Shown: positions 1 to 9,344, counted from the first letter of the stretch. The stretch: 64,000 nucleotides of DNA from Mesorhizobium sp. WSM3859 (GCF_002295065.1 NZ_NSGG01000002.1:248001-312000), one strand, 5' to 3'. Program-made: numbers and translations. The notes: generated from the sequence alone by a model not told the origin.

Positions 1-1
1 C

Positions 2-424
2 GAAGCCCGCAACCTGGAGCGCAAGTCTGAAGCCTCCAAGATCGCCGAGACGCTCGACGGCAAGAGCTTCATCGTCGTGCGCTCGGCCGGCGAGACCGGC
101 CAGCTCTACGGCTCGGTGTCGACCCGCGACATCGCCGAGCTGCTCACCGCCGAAGGCTTCACCGTCAGCCGCAACCAGATCGAGCTCAACCAGCCGATCA
201 AGACCATCGGCCTCTCCAATGTGGCGATCGCGCTGCATCCGGAGGTCCAGGTCACCGTGACGCTCAACATCGCCCGTTCGGCCGACGAGGCGGAGCGCCA
301 GGCCAAGGGCGAGACCCTGACCACCGCCGAAGCCATCTATGGCGAGGACATCAACGACAATGCCCGGCCGGAGAACTTCTTCGACCCGAACGCCGAGTTC
401 GAGGGCGGCGAAGAGAACGCCTGA
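2..424 (+). CDS. rplI: 50S ribosomal protein L9, 3' part
   Basis: This is the C-terminal 140 codons of ribosomal protein L9, a 23S rRNA-binding protein of the large subunit; the start lies left of the window. The frame is open from base 2. The visible part covers the end of the linker helix and the C-terminal domain, with the typical run [14 protein letters not shown] and later HPEV-type strands. The acidic C-terminus (FEGGEENA) is common in rhizobial L9. L9 normally follows rpsF and rpsR, so this is probably the end of that ribosomal operon, and dnaB downstream fits the same conserved neighbourhood. A strong terminator follows about 60 bases after the stop codon. Identification is secure; only the 5' end is missing. 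Confidence 0.95.
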   Translation, partial: EARNLERKSEASKIAETLDGKSFIVVRSAGETGQLYGSVSTRDIAELLTAEGFTVSRNQIELNQPIKTIGLSNVAIALHPEVQVTVTLNIARSADEAERQAKGETLTTAEAIYGEDINDNARPENFFDPNAEFEGGEENA

Positions 425-482
425 TCACTGCATTTCCGGAGCATCGCTTCGGCTCGCAGACGTCCAGTATTTCTGGACCAAC

Positions 483-509
483 GCCCGGGTCTTCGACCCG
501 GGCTTTTTT
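483..509 (+). terminator. Rho-independent terminator after rplI
   Basis: A perfect 9-bp stem, GCCCGGGTC (483-491) with GACCCGGGC (495-503), has a three-base loop and is followed directly by six T residues. It ends the ribosomal transcript before cfa. Confidence 0.9.
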
Positions 510-654
510 GTGCCAAAAGGAACTTTTCGACACCCCATATCTTGTGCACATTACAGCGTAGCGCGTCGATTGGACGCGGGCGATGCCCTGTGGCATCTTC
601 GCTCTGGCATTCCAGTCTGATTACCGGGTGATCCGACTGAGGGGACATTTGGTC

Positions 655-1950
655 ATGAACATCCTGTTGAAACACGTTTTCGAGCGCCTGGTGCGGGTCG
701 GCGACCTCAAGGTGACCGGACCGAAGGGCACGACGCACAAGTTCGGCGACGGCAGCGGCGAGCCGGTGCATATCCACATCAAGACCATGCATGCCGAGCG
801 CGCGATCAGCTTCGACCCGATGCTGGCGGTTCCCGAAGCCTATATGGACGGCGAGCTGGACGTTCCCGAGGGCGGCGTTCTGGGACTGATGCGCATCGCG
901 TTCCAGAATATGGGCTCGAGCGGCATCGACGTGTCCTGGTCGAAGGCGATCGAAGGTCTGCGCCATGCCTTCCGCCGGCTGCAGCAGATCAACACCGCCG
1001 CGCGCTCGCGCCGCAATGTGCAGCGCCACTACGACCTGTCGGGCGAGCTCTACAAGCTCTTCCTCGACGAGGACATGCAGTATTCTTGCGCCTATTTCGA
1101 GCAGCCCGACATGACGCTGGACGAGGCGCAGCTGGCCAAGAAGCGCCACATCGCCGCGAAGCTGCGGCTCAAGGCCGGCCAAACCGTGCTCGACATCGGC
1201 TCCGGCTGGGGCGGGCTCGGCCTCTATCTCGCCAAGGCCTTCGACGTCGACGTGCAGGGCGTGACGCTCTCCACCGAACAGCATGGCGTCGCCACCGACC
1301 GCGCGCATGCGCAGGGGCTGCAGGACCGAGTGCATTTCGAGCTCAAGGACTATCGCCACATCAACGAGCGCTTCGACCGCATCGTCTCGGTCGGCATGTT
1401 CGAGCATGTCGGCGTCAACCACTACCGCACCTTCTTCGACAAGGCCGCGACGCTGCTCAAGCCCGACGGCGTGATGCTGCTCCACACGATCGGCCGTTCC
1501 GGCGTGCCGTGGGCGACCAGCGCCTTCGTCCGCAAATATATCTTCCCGGGCGGCTACATCCCGGCGATGTCGGAGGTGATGCCCGCGATCGAGAAGTCGG
1601 GTCTCGTGGTGACGGACATCGAAATCCTGCGGCTGCATTATGCCGATACGCTCAAGCACTGGGGCGCCCGCTTCGCCGCCAACCGCGACAAGGCCAAGGC
1701 GATCTATGACGAGCGCTTCTGCAGGATGTGGGAGTTCTATCTCGCCGCCTCGGAAGCCGCCTTCCGCTGGCAGGACCTGGTGATCTTCCAGTTCCAGATC
1801 GCCAAGAAGAACGACACGCTGCCGGTGACTCGCGACTACATCGCCAAGTGCGAGAAAGCTCTGGAGCTGCGCGACCACGACCATCCGGAACCCGAAGCGC
1901 CCGCCGCCCAGCCGGCCAAGCCGACGCGCAGGCGCAAGGCGGTGGAATAG
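655..1950 (+). CDS. cfa: Cyclopropane-fatty-acyl-phospholipid synthase
   Basis: A 431-residue SAM-dependent methyltransferase that adds a methylene group across the double bond of unsaturated acyl chains in membrane phospholipids. The SAM-binding loop VLDIGSGWGG lies near residues 178-187 and the family signature MFEHVG near residue 248. The preceding segment RRNVQRHYDLSGELYKLFLDEDMQYSCAYF is the usual CFA synthase entry region. I chose ATG 655 because TGAGGGGAC lies just upstream; the frame stays open further upstream to 583, but that part does not look like CFA synthase. The tail after about residue 405 is rich in Pro, Ala, Lys and Arg. It stands alone, between the rplI terminator and its own terminator. 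Confidence 0.93.
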   Translation: MNILLKHVFERLVRVGDLKVTGPKGTTHKFGDGSGEPVHIHIKTMHAERAISFDPMLAVPEAYMDGELDVPEGGVLGLMRIAFQNMGSSGIDVSWSKAIEGLRHAFRRLQQINTAARSRRNVQRHYDLSGELYKLFLDEDMQYSCAYFEQPDMTLDEAQLAKKRHIAAKLRLKAGQTVLDIGSGWGGLGLYLAKAFDVDVQGVTLSTEQHGVATDRAHAQGLQDRVHFELKDYRHINERFDRIVSVGMFEHVGVNHYRTFFDKAATLLKPDGVMLLHTIGRSGVPWATSAFVRKYIFPGGYIPAMSEVMPAIEKSGLVVTDIEILRLHYADTLKHWGARFAANRDKAKAIYDERFCRMWEFYLAASEAAFRWQDLVIFQFQIAKKNDTLPVTRDYIAKCEKALELRDHDHPEPEAPAAQPAKPTRRRKAVE

Positions 1951-1984
1951 ACACGCATTGCCGCTTGCCATTGCGGCCTAAGCC

Positions 1985-2020
1985 CATGAAAAAGGTCTCG
2001 TTCGCGAGACCTTTTTCATG
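1985..2020 (+). terminator. Terminator hairpin of cfa that includes the next start codon
   Basis: Left arm 1985-2000 and right arm 2005-2020 form a perfect 16-bp stem with a TTCG loop. The A5/T5 ends make it a possible bidirectional terminator. The last three bases of the right arm, 2018-2020, are the ATG of the YnfA-like gene, so that start codon is paired in the hairpin. Confidence 0.85.
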
Positions 2021-2341
2021 ACCTACCTCACCTATGTCGCAGCATCCCTTGCCGAGATCGCCGGCTGCTTCTCGTTCTGGGCGTGGTGGCGGCTGGACAA
2101 GTCGGCGCTCTGGCTTCTCCCCGGCCTCGTCTCGCTGGCGCTGTTCGCCTTCCTGCTGTCGCTGGTCGGCACGAACGCGGCCGGCCGCGCCTACGCCGCC
2201 TATGGCGGCATCTACATTGCGGCTTCGCTCGGCTGGCTGTGGCTGGTCGAAGGGGTGCGCCCCGACCGCTGGGACCTGGCGGGGGCAGCGCTCTGTGTCG
2301 TCGGCGCCTCCGTCATCTTGCTGGCGCCGCGCGGGGCTTGA
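2018..2341 (+). CDS. UPF0060 (YnfA-like) small membrane protein
   Basis: A 107-residue inner-membrane protein with four predicted hydrophobic segments, matching the length and pattern of the YnfA/UPF0060 family: an N-terminal ...AEIAGCF..W.W segment, [13 protein letters not shown] near the middle, and DLAGA..C..GA..IL near the end. The family belongs to the small-multidrug-resistance-like fold; substrates are not settled. There is no Shine-Dalgarno sequence: the start codon lies inside the cfa terminator stem, an in-frame stop lies upstream (TAA 1979-1981), and I see no alternative start. Translation may depend on melting of the hairpin or on a leaderless transcript. The Rsm22-like gene follows after three bases. 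Confidence 0.85.
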   Translation: MTYLTYVAASLAEIAGCFSFWAWWRLDKSALWLLPGLVSLALFAFLLSLVGTNAAGRAYAAYGGIYIAASLGWLWLVEGVRPDRWDLAGAALCVVGASVILLAPRGA

Positions 2342-2344
2342 GGG

Positions 2345-3310
2345 ATGGAACTTCCCGCTCCCTTGCGCCAAGGCGTCGACAGCCTGCTGGAGAAGGTGCC
2401 GCTGCCGGCGCTGAAGCAGGCGGCAAGGACGCTTTCCGAGCGCTACCGTGCCGAGTTGCGCGACGGCCGCTTGCATATGGGCGAGGACATGGCGGTCAAG
2501 GCCTATCTGGCGACGCGGCTGCCAGCGACCTATGCCGCCGTGCGCGCCAGCCTCAATGCACTGGCCGATGCGCGACCGGATTTCCAGCCGAGGACCCTGC
2601 TCGACATCGGCGCCGGGCCTGGCACGATGCTTTGGGCCACGCTCGATGCCTGGCCGGAGCTGGAACAGGCGGTTCTGGTCGAGGCAAGTGCTGCGGTACG
2701 CAAGGTCGGGCAGTCGCTCGCAGCCGCAACGATCGGCGCCCGCACTGACTGGGTCGCCGGCGACGCCACCATCGATCTCGATAACCTGAGGCCCGCCGAT
2801 CTCGTCAGCATCGCCTATGTGCTCGACGAAGTCGCGCCGGCCTCGCTGCCGAAGCTCGTCGGCCGGCTCTGGCAGCTGACCGCCGACACGCTGCTCATCG
2901 TCGAGCCCGGCACGCCTGCCGGCTGGCAGCGCATGCTTGCCGCGCGGCGGCAACTGATCGAAGCCGGGGCGCATCTCCTGGCGCCCTGCCCGCACGCGGC
3001 GCCCTGCCCGCTCGCGCCGCCCGACTGGTGCCATTTTTCGCGCCGCGTCGCCCGCTCGCGCCTACATCGGCTGGTCAAGGAAGCGGACGTGCCGTGGGAG
3101 GACGAGAAGTTCATCTATCTCGCCGCCTCCCGGCAACCGGCGCCGGCGCGCTTGCCACGGGTGATCGCGCCGGCGAAAGGCGGCTCGGGCAAAGTAGTGC
3201 TGAAACTCTGCCAGCCCGACGGCAGCGCGGGAGAGCGCCTGTTCAGCAAGCGCGACGGGGAGACCTTTAAGGCAGCTCGGCGGGCGGACTGGGGCGATAC
3301 GTTGGGCTGA
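2345..3310 (+). CDS. Rsm22-like SAM methyltransferase (small-ribosomal-subunit family)
   Basis: A 321-residue protein of the Rsm22/METTL17 family, linked in mitochondria to small-subunit ribosome assembly; the bacterial members are little studied. A SAM-binding loop LLDIGAGPGTM lies near residues 84-94. The family cysteine cluster is present around residues 215-228: CPH....CPL followed by DWCHF, which in METTL17 binds an iron-sulfur cluster. The next stretch, SRRVARSRLHRLVK, is also typical. It starts three bases after the YnfA-like gene and is probably co-transcribed with it. The C-terminal segment, rich in Lys and Arg, may bind RNA. Confidence 0.88.
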   Translation: MELPAPLRQGVDSLLEKVPLPALKQAARTLSERYRAELRDGRLHMGEDMAVKAYLATRLPATYAAVRASLNALADARPDFQPRTLLDIGAGPGTMLWATLDAWPELEQAVLVEASAAVRKVGQSLAAATIGARTDWVAGDATIDLDNLRPADLVSIAYVLDEVAPASLPKLVGRLWQLTADTLLIVEPGTPAGWQRMLAARRQLIEAGAHLLAPCPHAAPCPLAPPDWCHFSRRVARSRLHRLVKEADVPWEDEKFIYLAASRQPAPARLPRVIAPAKGGSGKVVLKLCQPDGSAGERLFSKRDGETFKAARRADWGDTLG

Positions 3311-3396
3311 GCAGCGCAGGCGACGACATCGGGAGAACCGCGATGTCGATGCCTTGGTAGAATCGCTGCTCCGGCGATTAGCCGAAGCGCCCGAAC

Positions 3397-3587
3397 TTCG
3401 TCATCCACGGGTGGAGCGACGCGAAGCGGCGCGCAGACCCGAGGATCCATTCCGTAACCTCGCGCAACGAATGAAGACGGTGCAGAACAGGGGCCGTTCT
3501 GGACCGCCGCAACGCTCACAGGTAACGGAATGGATCCTCGGATCTGCGCGCGTCGCTTCGCTCCTTGCTCCGCCCGTGGATGACGAA
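3397..3587. repeat. Palindromic intergenic repeat, family C copy 1
   Basis: Imperfect inverted repeat of about 190 bp in the 588-base gap between the Rsm22-like gene and dnaB. The left end TTCGTCATCCACGGG is matched at the right end by CCCGTGGATGACGAA, and the inner arms (GAGGATCCATTCCGTAAC / GTAACGGAATGGATCCTC) also pair. The element at 60421-60581 has the same design and shares GCGTCGCTTCGCTCCTTGCT. The rest of the gap, 3588-3898, shows no gene I can support and presumably holds the dnaB promoter. Confidence 0.85.
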
Positions 3588-3898
3588 AGGAGGGGCGTTC
3601 CAGCCAATCTCCAACGCCGTGCCGCTCGGCCCAAGCAGCATGAACGGGCCTGCCATGAGCGACCGTAAGAGCAATTTGCCGTCAAGATTGTTCTTGCTTC
3701 GTTCCATTCTTGCCCGTAAGAATCGCGACTTGCCGAGTCAAACGGAATCGGGCCACCGGAATACTGTCCTGTGGATGGTTTGCCGATCCTGTGAACATTG
3801 GGCATCAAGGCGGTTGGACCGAGGAGTGTTGCAGAAAGGTCAGCACCGAATCTTCCCGTTCTGGTATCGAGGAAAGCGGGATCGAAATCGGGGATATC

Positions 3899-5389
3899 AT
3901 GGCAGAGGCGGCACTGAAATTCGGCGCGGCGGAGACGCCGCTTTATCGCGAGGCACCGAACAACATCGAGGCCGAGCAGGCGCTGCTTGGCGCCATTCTC
4001 GTCAACAACGACGCCTTCTACCGGGTCTCGGATTTCCTCAAGCCGGCGCATTTCTACGAGCCGCTGCACCGGCGGATATTCGAAGTCGCGTCCGAACTCA
4101 TCCGCATGGGCAAGATCGCGACGCCGATCACGCTGAAGACCTTCCTGCCCGCCGACGAGAAGGTCGGCGACATGACAGTGGCGCAATATATCGTGCGGCT
4201 TGCCGTCGAAGCCGTCACCGTCGTCAACGCCACCGACTATGGCCGCGCCATCTACGACCTCGCGACGCGCCGCGCGCTGATCACGGTCGGCGAGGACATG
4301 GTCAACATCGCCTATGACGCGCCGGTCGACATGTCGCCCTCCGACCAGATCGAGGACGCTGAGCGGCGGCTGTTCGAGCTTGCCGAAACCGGCCGCTATG
4401 ACGGCGGCTTCGAGAGCTTCAACGACGCGGTCAAGACCGCCGTCGAAATGGCCAACGCCGCCTATATGCGCGACGGCCATCTGTCCGGCATCTCGACCGG
4501 CCTGCGCGACCTCGACCGCCGCATGGGCGGCCTGCAGCCCTCCGACCTGATCGTGCTCGCCGGACGCCCGGGCATGGGCAAGACCTCCTTGGCCACCAAC
4601 ATCGCCTTCAACATCGCCGAGGCCTATGTCCCGGCACAGCAGGCCGACGGCACATTCAAGGCCGCCAATGGCGGCGTCGTCGGCTTCTTCTCGCTCGAAA
4701 TGTCGTCGGAGCAGCTCGCCACCCGCATCATCTCCGAGCAGACCGAGATTTCTTCGTCGAAAATCCGCCGCGGCGAGATCACCGAGATGGATTTCGAAAA
4801 ACTCGTCGCCTGCTCGCAGACAATGCAGAAGATCCCGCTGTTCATCGACCAGACCGGCGGCATCTCGATCGCGCAGCTTTCCGCCCGGGCGCGCCGCCTG
4901 AAGCGCCAGCGCGGCCTCGACCTCATCGTCATCGACTATATCCAGCTGATGCAGGGATCGAGCGCGCGGGCCTCGCAGAACCGCGTGCAGGAAATCACCG
5001 AAATCACCACGGGCCTGAAAGCCTTAGCCAAGGAGCTCGGCGTGCCGATCATCGCGCTGTCGCAGCTGTCGCGCCAGGTCGAAAGCCGCGACGACAAGCG
5101 CCCGCAACTCTCTGACCTTCGTGAGTCCGGCTCGATCGAGCAGGACGCCGACGTGGTGCTGTTCGTCTATCGCGAGGAGTACTACCTCAAGAACCGCGAG
5201 CCGAAGCTCGGCACCGAGGAATACGTCAAGTGGGAAAACGAGATGAACGAGGCGCGCGGCAAGGCCGAGTGCATCGTGGCCAAACAGCGTCACGGACCGA
5301 CCGGCACCGTCAGCCTCGCCTTCCACGGCGAGTTCACGCGGTTTTCGGATCTGGCGGAAGAGCATCATCTGCCGGAGAGGTTTGAGTGA
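3899..5389 (+). CDS. dnaB: Replicative DNA helicase DnaB
   Basis: A 496-residue hexameric 5'-3' helicase that unwinds DNA at the replication fork. The N-terminal primase-interacting domain begins with the signature PNNIEAEQALLGAIL. The RecA-like domain carries Walker A GRPGMGKTS near residues 222-230, a Walker B-type stretch LIVIDYIQLM near 340, and QVESRDDKRPQLSDLRESGSIEQDAD-type helicase motifs beyond it. No intein interrupts it. The frame is open upstream to 3710, but that 63-residue extension is unlike any DnaB N-terminus; ATG 3899 gives the standard length. It heads the conserved dnaB-radA-cvpA-purF run. Confidence 0.96.
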   Translation: MAEAALKFGAAETPLYREAPNNIEAEQALLGAILVNNDAFYRVSDFLKPAHFYEPLHRRIFEVASELIRMGKIATPITLKTFLPADEKVGDMTVAQYIVRLAVEAVTVVNATDYGRAIYDLATRRALITVGEDMVNIAYDAPVDMSPSDQIEDAERRLFELAETGRYDGGFESFNDAVKTAVEMANAAYMRDGHLSGISTGLRDLDRRMGGLQPSDLIVLAGRPGMGKTSLATNIAFNIAEAYVPAQQADGTFKAANGGVVGFFSLEMSSEQLATRIISEQTEISSSKIRRGEITEMDFEKLVACSQTMQKIPLFIDQTGGISIAQLSARARRLKRQRGLDLIVIDYIQLMQGSSARASQNRVQEITEITTGLKALAKELGVPIIALSQLSRQVESRDDKRPQLSDLRESGSIEQDADVVLFVYREEYYLKNREPKLGTEEYVKWENEMNEARGKAECIVAKQRHGPTGTVSLAFHGEFTRFSDLAEEHHLPERFE

Positions 5390-5416
5390 TCTCTTGAGAA
5401 AGGCCTCGTTCCTTCA

Positions 5417-5574
5417 CACCCCCCTCTGTCCTGCCGGACATCTCCCCCGCAAGGGGGGAGATTGGCTGTCGCGTTGGCTTTCGCCAATCGCGGACGTCGC
5501 AAGATGGGTACCGTCGCCAAAGCTGCTGATCTCCCCCCTTGCGGGGGAGATGGCCGGCAGGCCAGAGGGGGGTG
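5417..5574. repeat. Palindromic intergenic repeat, family A copy 1
   Basis: An inverted repeat of about 158 bp filling most of the dnaB-radA gap. The ends read CACCCCCCTCTGTCCTGCC and its near complement, with inner arms around CTCCCCC.. ..GGGGGAG. It begins 27 bases after the dnaB stop. Close copies lie at 43707-43864 and 46632-46801. Confidence 0.9.
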
Positions 5575-5617
5575 CTGTCCCGCCGACCTCCGGCAATTGG
5601 CGACCGGCACAGCCCTG

Positions 5618-7021
5618 ATGGCCAAATCGCGCGTTCAGTTCATCTGCCAGAATTGCGGTTCGGTGCATCAGCGCTGGGCCGGCAAATGCGATGCCTGCGG
5701 CGAGTGGAACACGCTGGTCGAGGAAGGCACTGCCGGCGGCATTGGCTCGGGACCGGCCAACACGCGCAACGCGCGAAAAGGCCGCGCCGTGGTGCTGACC
5801 AGCCTCGCCGGCGACATCGAGGACGCGCCGCGCATTGTTTCGGGCATCGGCGAGCTCGACCGCGCCACCGGCGGCGGCTTCGTGCGCGGTTCGGCGCTTC
5901 TGGTCGGCGGTGACCCGGGCATCGGCAAGTCGACGCTCTTGACGCAGGCGGCGGCGGCACTCGCCTCCAAGGGCCATCGCATCGTCTATGTCTCGGGCGA
6001 AGAAGCGGTGGCGCAGATCAGGCTGCGGGCGCAGCGCCTCGGCGTCGCCTCGACGCCGGTCGAGCTCGCAGCCGAAACCAATGTCGAGGATATTCTCGCC
6101 ACCATCGCCGACGGCAAGCGGCCGGACCTCGTCATCCTCGATTCGATCCAGACGCTGTGGACCGACCTCGCCGATTCGGCGCCGGGCACCGTCACCCAGG
6201 TGCGCGCCGCCGCTCAGGCGATGATCCGCTACGCGAAATCCACGGGTGCTGCGATCGTGCTTGTCGGCCATGTCACCAAGGAGGGCCAGATCGCCGGCCC
6301 TCGCGTCGTCGAGCACATGGTCGACGGCGTGCTCTACTTCGAGGGCGAAGGCAACCATCACTTCCGCATCCTGCGCACCGTGAAGAACCGTTTCGGGCCG
6401 ACCGACGAGATCGGCGTGTTCGAGATGTCGGACAAGGGCCTGCGCGAGGTCTCCAATCCGTCCGAGCTTTTCCTTGGCGAACGCCACGCGAAATCGCCGG
6501 GCGCGGCGGTTTTCGCGGGCATGGAAGGCACGCGGCCGGTGCTGGTCGAGATCCAGGCGCTGGTCGCGCCCTCCTCGCTCGGCACGCCGCGCCGCGCCGT
6601 GGTCGGCTGGGACGGGGCGCGGCTGTCGATGGTGCTCGCAGTGCTCGAGGCGCATTGCGGCGTGCGCTTCGGCCAGCACGACGTCTATCTCAACGTCGCC
6701 GGCGGCTACCGGATCTCGGAGCCGGCGGCCGATCTGGCGGTCGCCGCCGCGCTGGTTTCGTCGCTCACCGGTCTTGCCCTTCCCGCCGATTGCGTCTATT
6801 TCGGCGAAATCAGCCTATCGGGCGCCGTCAGGCCGGTTGCGCATGCGCAGCAGCGCCTCAAGGAAGCCGAAAAGCTGGGCTTTGGAAGCGCGGTGCTGCC
6901 ACTCGGCAGCGAGGAAGTTGCCGGGGGGATCGGGGCCGGCGCGTTCCAGCCCACCGAGCTTGCCGACCTTGTGGCGCGCATAGCCGGCTCGCGGCGCGGC
7001 CGTGCCGACGTCGAGGAGTGA
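5618..7021 (+). CDS. radA: DNA repair protein RadA (Sms)
   Basis: A 467-residue RecA-related ATPase that helps process branched recombination intermediates. The N-terminal C4 zinc finger is intact (Cys10, Cys13, Cys24, Cys27). Walker A GGDPGIGKST lies near residues 97-106, the RadA-specific KNRFG motif near 256-260, and a Lon-protease-like C-terminal domain follows. ATG 5618 places the zinc finger at the usual distance from the start; no good ribosome binding site precedes it, and the family A repeat ends 43 bases upstream. An open frame upstream of the ATG runs through the repeat and is not credible coding sequence. Confidence 0.95.
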   Translation: MAKSRVQFICQNCGSVHQRWAGKCDACGEWNTLVEEGTAGGIGSGPANTRNARKGRAVVLTSLAGDIEDAPRIVSGIGELDRATGGGFVRGSALLVGGDPGIGKSTLLTQAAAALASKGHRIVYVSGEEAVAQIRLRAQRLGVASTPVELAAETNVEDILATIADGKRPDLVILDSIQTLWTDLADSAPGTVTQVRAAAQAMIRYAKSTGAAIVLVGHVTKEGQIAGPRVVEHMVDGVLYFEGEGNHHFRILRTVKNRFGPTDEIGVFEMSDKGLREVSNPSELFLGERHAKSPGAAVFAGMEGTRPVLVEIQALVAPSSLGTPRRAVVGWDGARLSMVLAVLEAHCGVRFGQHDVYLNVAGGYRISEPAADLAVAAALVSSLTGLALPADCVYFGEISLSGAVRPVAHAQQRLKEAEKLGFGSAVLPLGSEEVAGGIGAGAFQPTELADLVARIAGSRRGRADVEE

Positions 7022-7063
7022 TGCGGCTCATCAAGCCGCAAGACAGGAAGTGGGGCGAGAACC

Positions 7064-7738
7064 ATGCCGATTACGCTGCTTGACGGAATCCTCGTCGGCT
7101 TCACCCTGGTCTCAGCCATGCTCGCCATGGTGCGCGGCTTCTCCCGCGAAGTGCTGTCGGTGGTCTCCTGGGCTGCGGCGGCGGCGGCGGCGTTCTTCTT
7201 CTACAAGCCGGTGCTGCCCTATGTGCAGCCCTATATCGACAACGACAAGATCGCGATGGCGGCTTCCGCCGGCATCGTCTTCCTGATCGCGCTGATCGTC
7301 GTCTCCGTCATCACGATGAAGCTTGCCGACTGGATAATCGATTCGCGCATCGGCGCGCTCGACCGCACGCTCGGCTTCCTCTATGGGGCGGCGCGCGGCA
7401 TCCTGGTGGTCGCGGTGGCGCTCTTGTTCTTCAACTGGCTGGCCGGCGCCAAGGCGCCCGCCTGGATCGTCAACGCCAAGTCGCGGCCGTTGCTCGAGAC
7501 GATCGGCGCCAAGCTCGAAAGCGTGCTGCCGGAAAACACCGAGGAACTGGTCAACAAATACACGCATAAGGGCACGCCGCAGGCCGGCGCGCCGGCCACC
7601 ACCGACCAGCCCGCGGCCGAGCCGCCGGCCGGCGACGACAACGCGCCGGCGCCAGACGACAGCGAGGGCGAGGCGCCTGCCGACAACGAGCCGGCTCCGG
7701 CGCCCGCCCCGGCTCCCGCTCCAGCGCCGGCAAACTGA
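7064..7738 (+). CDS. cvpA: CvpA family membrane protein
   Basis: A 224-residue inner-membrane protein of the CvpA (colicin V production) family, linked to envelope homeostasis and commonly placed next to purF. It has about four hydrophobic segments in the first 130 residues, beginning with the typical LLDGILVGF...S...AMVRGFSREVLS. The last 60 residues are a disordered tail of Pro, Ala and acidic residues that ends in an alternating Pro-Ala run. GGAAGTGGGG-type bases lie before the ATG. It starts 42 bases after radA and 84 before purF, so it is likely in the same operon. Confidence 0.92.
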   Translation: MPITLLDGILVGFTLVSAMLAMVRGFSREVLSVVSWAAAAAAAFFFYKPVLPYVQPYIDNDKIAMAASAGIVFLIALIVVSVITMKLADWIIDSRIGALDRTLGFLYGAARGILVVAVALLFFNWLAGAKAPAWIVNAKSRPLLETIGAKLESVLPENTEELVNKYTHKGTPQAGAPATTDQPAAEPPAGDDNAPAPDDSEGEAPADNEPAPAPAPAPAPAPAN

Positions 7739-7822
7739 AATCCAGGCCGGCCACAGCGCTGGCCTGAGGCAATTTGTTAATGCCTGACGAGGTGCGTTGC
7801 GTTCCGCGAGAGATCGCCCTAT

Positions 7823-9334
7823 ATGGCGGCTTTAGCGGAGCTTGAGCACCAGATGGCAGACTCAACGGCAGATGCAGGCAAAGTCCTTTCCGCCGAGGCC
7901 GACGATCATTTCCACGACGAATGCGGCGTGTTCGGCATCTTCGGCCGACAGGACGCTGCGGCCATCGTCACGCTCGGCCTGCATGCCCTGCAGCATCGCG
8001 GCCAGGAAGCGGCCGGCATCGTCTCCTATGACGGCACCCAGTTCCATGTCGAACGCCATGTCGGCCTGATCGGCGACACCTTCACCAAGCAGCGCGTCAT
8101 CGACAGCCTGCAGGGCAATCGCGCCATCGGCCATACGCGCTACGCCACGACCGGCGGCGCCGGCCTGCGCAACATCCAGCCTTTCTTTGCCGAGCTCGCC
8201 GAAGGCGGTCTTGCCGTCGCCCACAACGGCAACCTCACCAACGCGCTCACCGTGCAGCGCGCGCTGCAGAAGCAGGGCTCGATCTTTTCCTCGACGTCCG
8301 ACACCGAGACGCTGCTGCACCTGGTCGCGACCAGCAAGGAGCGCGACCTGAATTCCCGCTTCATTGAGGCGGTGCGCCAGGTTGAAGGCGCCTTCTCGCT
8401 GGTGGCGATGACCGCCAAGAAGATGATCGGCTGCCGCGACCCGCTTGGCATCCGGCCTCTGGTGCTCGGCGACCTCGACGGCGCCTGGATCCTCGCTTCG
8501 GAAACTTGCGCGCTCGACATCATCGGCGCTCGCTTCGTGCGCGACATCAAGCCGGGCGAGATGGTGGTCGTCACCTCGAAGGGGATTGAGAGCATCTTCC
8601 CGTTCGAGCCGCAGAAGACGCGCTTCTGCATCTTCGAATATGTCTATTTCGCGCGGCCGGATTCCTCGGTCGAAGGCCGCAACGTCTACGAGGTGCGCAA
8701 GCGCATCGGCGCGGAGCTGGCGCAGGAAAACCCGGTCGAGGCCGACATCGTCGTGCCGGTGCCGGATTCCGGCACGCCGGCCGCGATCGGCTTCAGCCAA
8801 GCCGCCGGCATCCCCTTCGAGCTCGGCATCATCCGCAACCACTATGTTGGCCGCACCTTCATCCAGCCCGGCGATTCGATCCGCCACATGGGCGTGAAGC
8901 TCAAGCACAACGCCAACCGCCGCATGATCGAGGGCAAGCGCGTGGTGCTGGTCGACGATTCGATCGTGCGCGGCACCACCAGCCAGAAGATCGTGCAGAT
9001 GGTGCGCGACGCCGGCGCCAAGGAAGTGCATATGCGCATCGCCTCGCCGCCGACCAGCGCGTCCTGTTTCTACGGCGTCGATACGCCGGAGAAGTCGAAG
9101 CTGCTGGCATCGCGCATGTCGGTCGAGGAGATGGCGGAGTTCATCCGCGTCGATTCGCTCGGCTTCCTGTCGATCGACGGGCTCTATCGCGCTGTCGGCG
9201 AAGCGGGCCGCGACAACGACCAGCCGCAATTCTGTGATGCCTGCTTCACGGGACAGTACCCCACCCGCCTGCTCGACTTCGAAGGCCACGACAATGTGCG
9301 CACGCTGTCGCTGCTGGCGTCGAGCGGGTCGTGA
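7823..9334 (+). CDS. purF: Amidophosphoribosyltransferase
   Basis: Catalyses the first committed step of purine synthesis, making 5-phosphoribosylamine from PRPP and glutamine. The class II glutamine amidotransferase domain begins after a short propeptide at Cys34 (DECGVFGIFG), or Cys24 if the second ATG at 7853 is used. Downstream are RGQEAAG and the ...NGNLTNA motif. The phosphoribosyltransferase domain carries the PRPP loop VVLVDDSIVRGTTS near residues 374-387. At 503 residues it has the usual length. The two possible starts differ by ten residues and the sequence does not clearly settle which is used. A family B repeat begins 10 bases after the stop. Confidence 0.96.
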   Translation: MAALAELEHQMADSTADAGKVLSAEADDHFHDECGVFGIFGRQDAAAIVTLGLHALQHRGQEAAGIVSYDGTQFHVERHVGLIGDTFTKQRVIDSLQGNRAIGHTRYATTGGAGLRNIQPFFAELAEGGLAVAHNGNLTNALTVQRALQKQGSIFSSTSDTETLLHLVATSKERDLNSRFIEAVRQVEGAFSLVAMTAKKMIGCRDPLGIRPLVLGDLDGAWILASETCALDIIGARFVRDIKPGEMVVVTSKGIESIFPFEPQKTRFCIFEYVYFARPDSSVEGRNVYEVRKRIGAELAQENPVEADIVVPVPDSGTPAAIGFSQAAGIPFELGIIRNHYVGRTFIQPGDSIRHMGVKLKHNANRRMIEGKRVVLVDDSIVRGTTSQKIVQMVRDAGAKEVHMRIASPPTSASCFYGVDTPEKSKLLASRMSVEEMAEFIRVDSLGFLSIDGLYRAVGEAGRDNDQPQFCDACFTGQYPTRLLDFEGHDNVRTLSLLASSGS

Positions 9335-9344
9335 TCCGCAATAT

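Noticed and set aside
337..1971. Long minus-strand open frame across cfa
   Set aside because: It is antisense to a well-supported gene; its Ala/Arg/His-rich composition is typical of reverse frames in GC-rich DNA.
3710..3898. N-terminal extension of DnaB
   Set aside because: Sequence is unlike any DnaB N-terminus; ATG 3899 gives the standard length.
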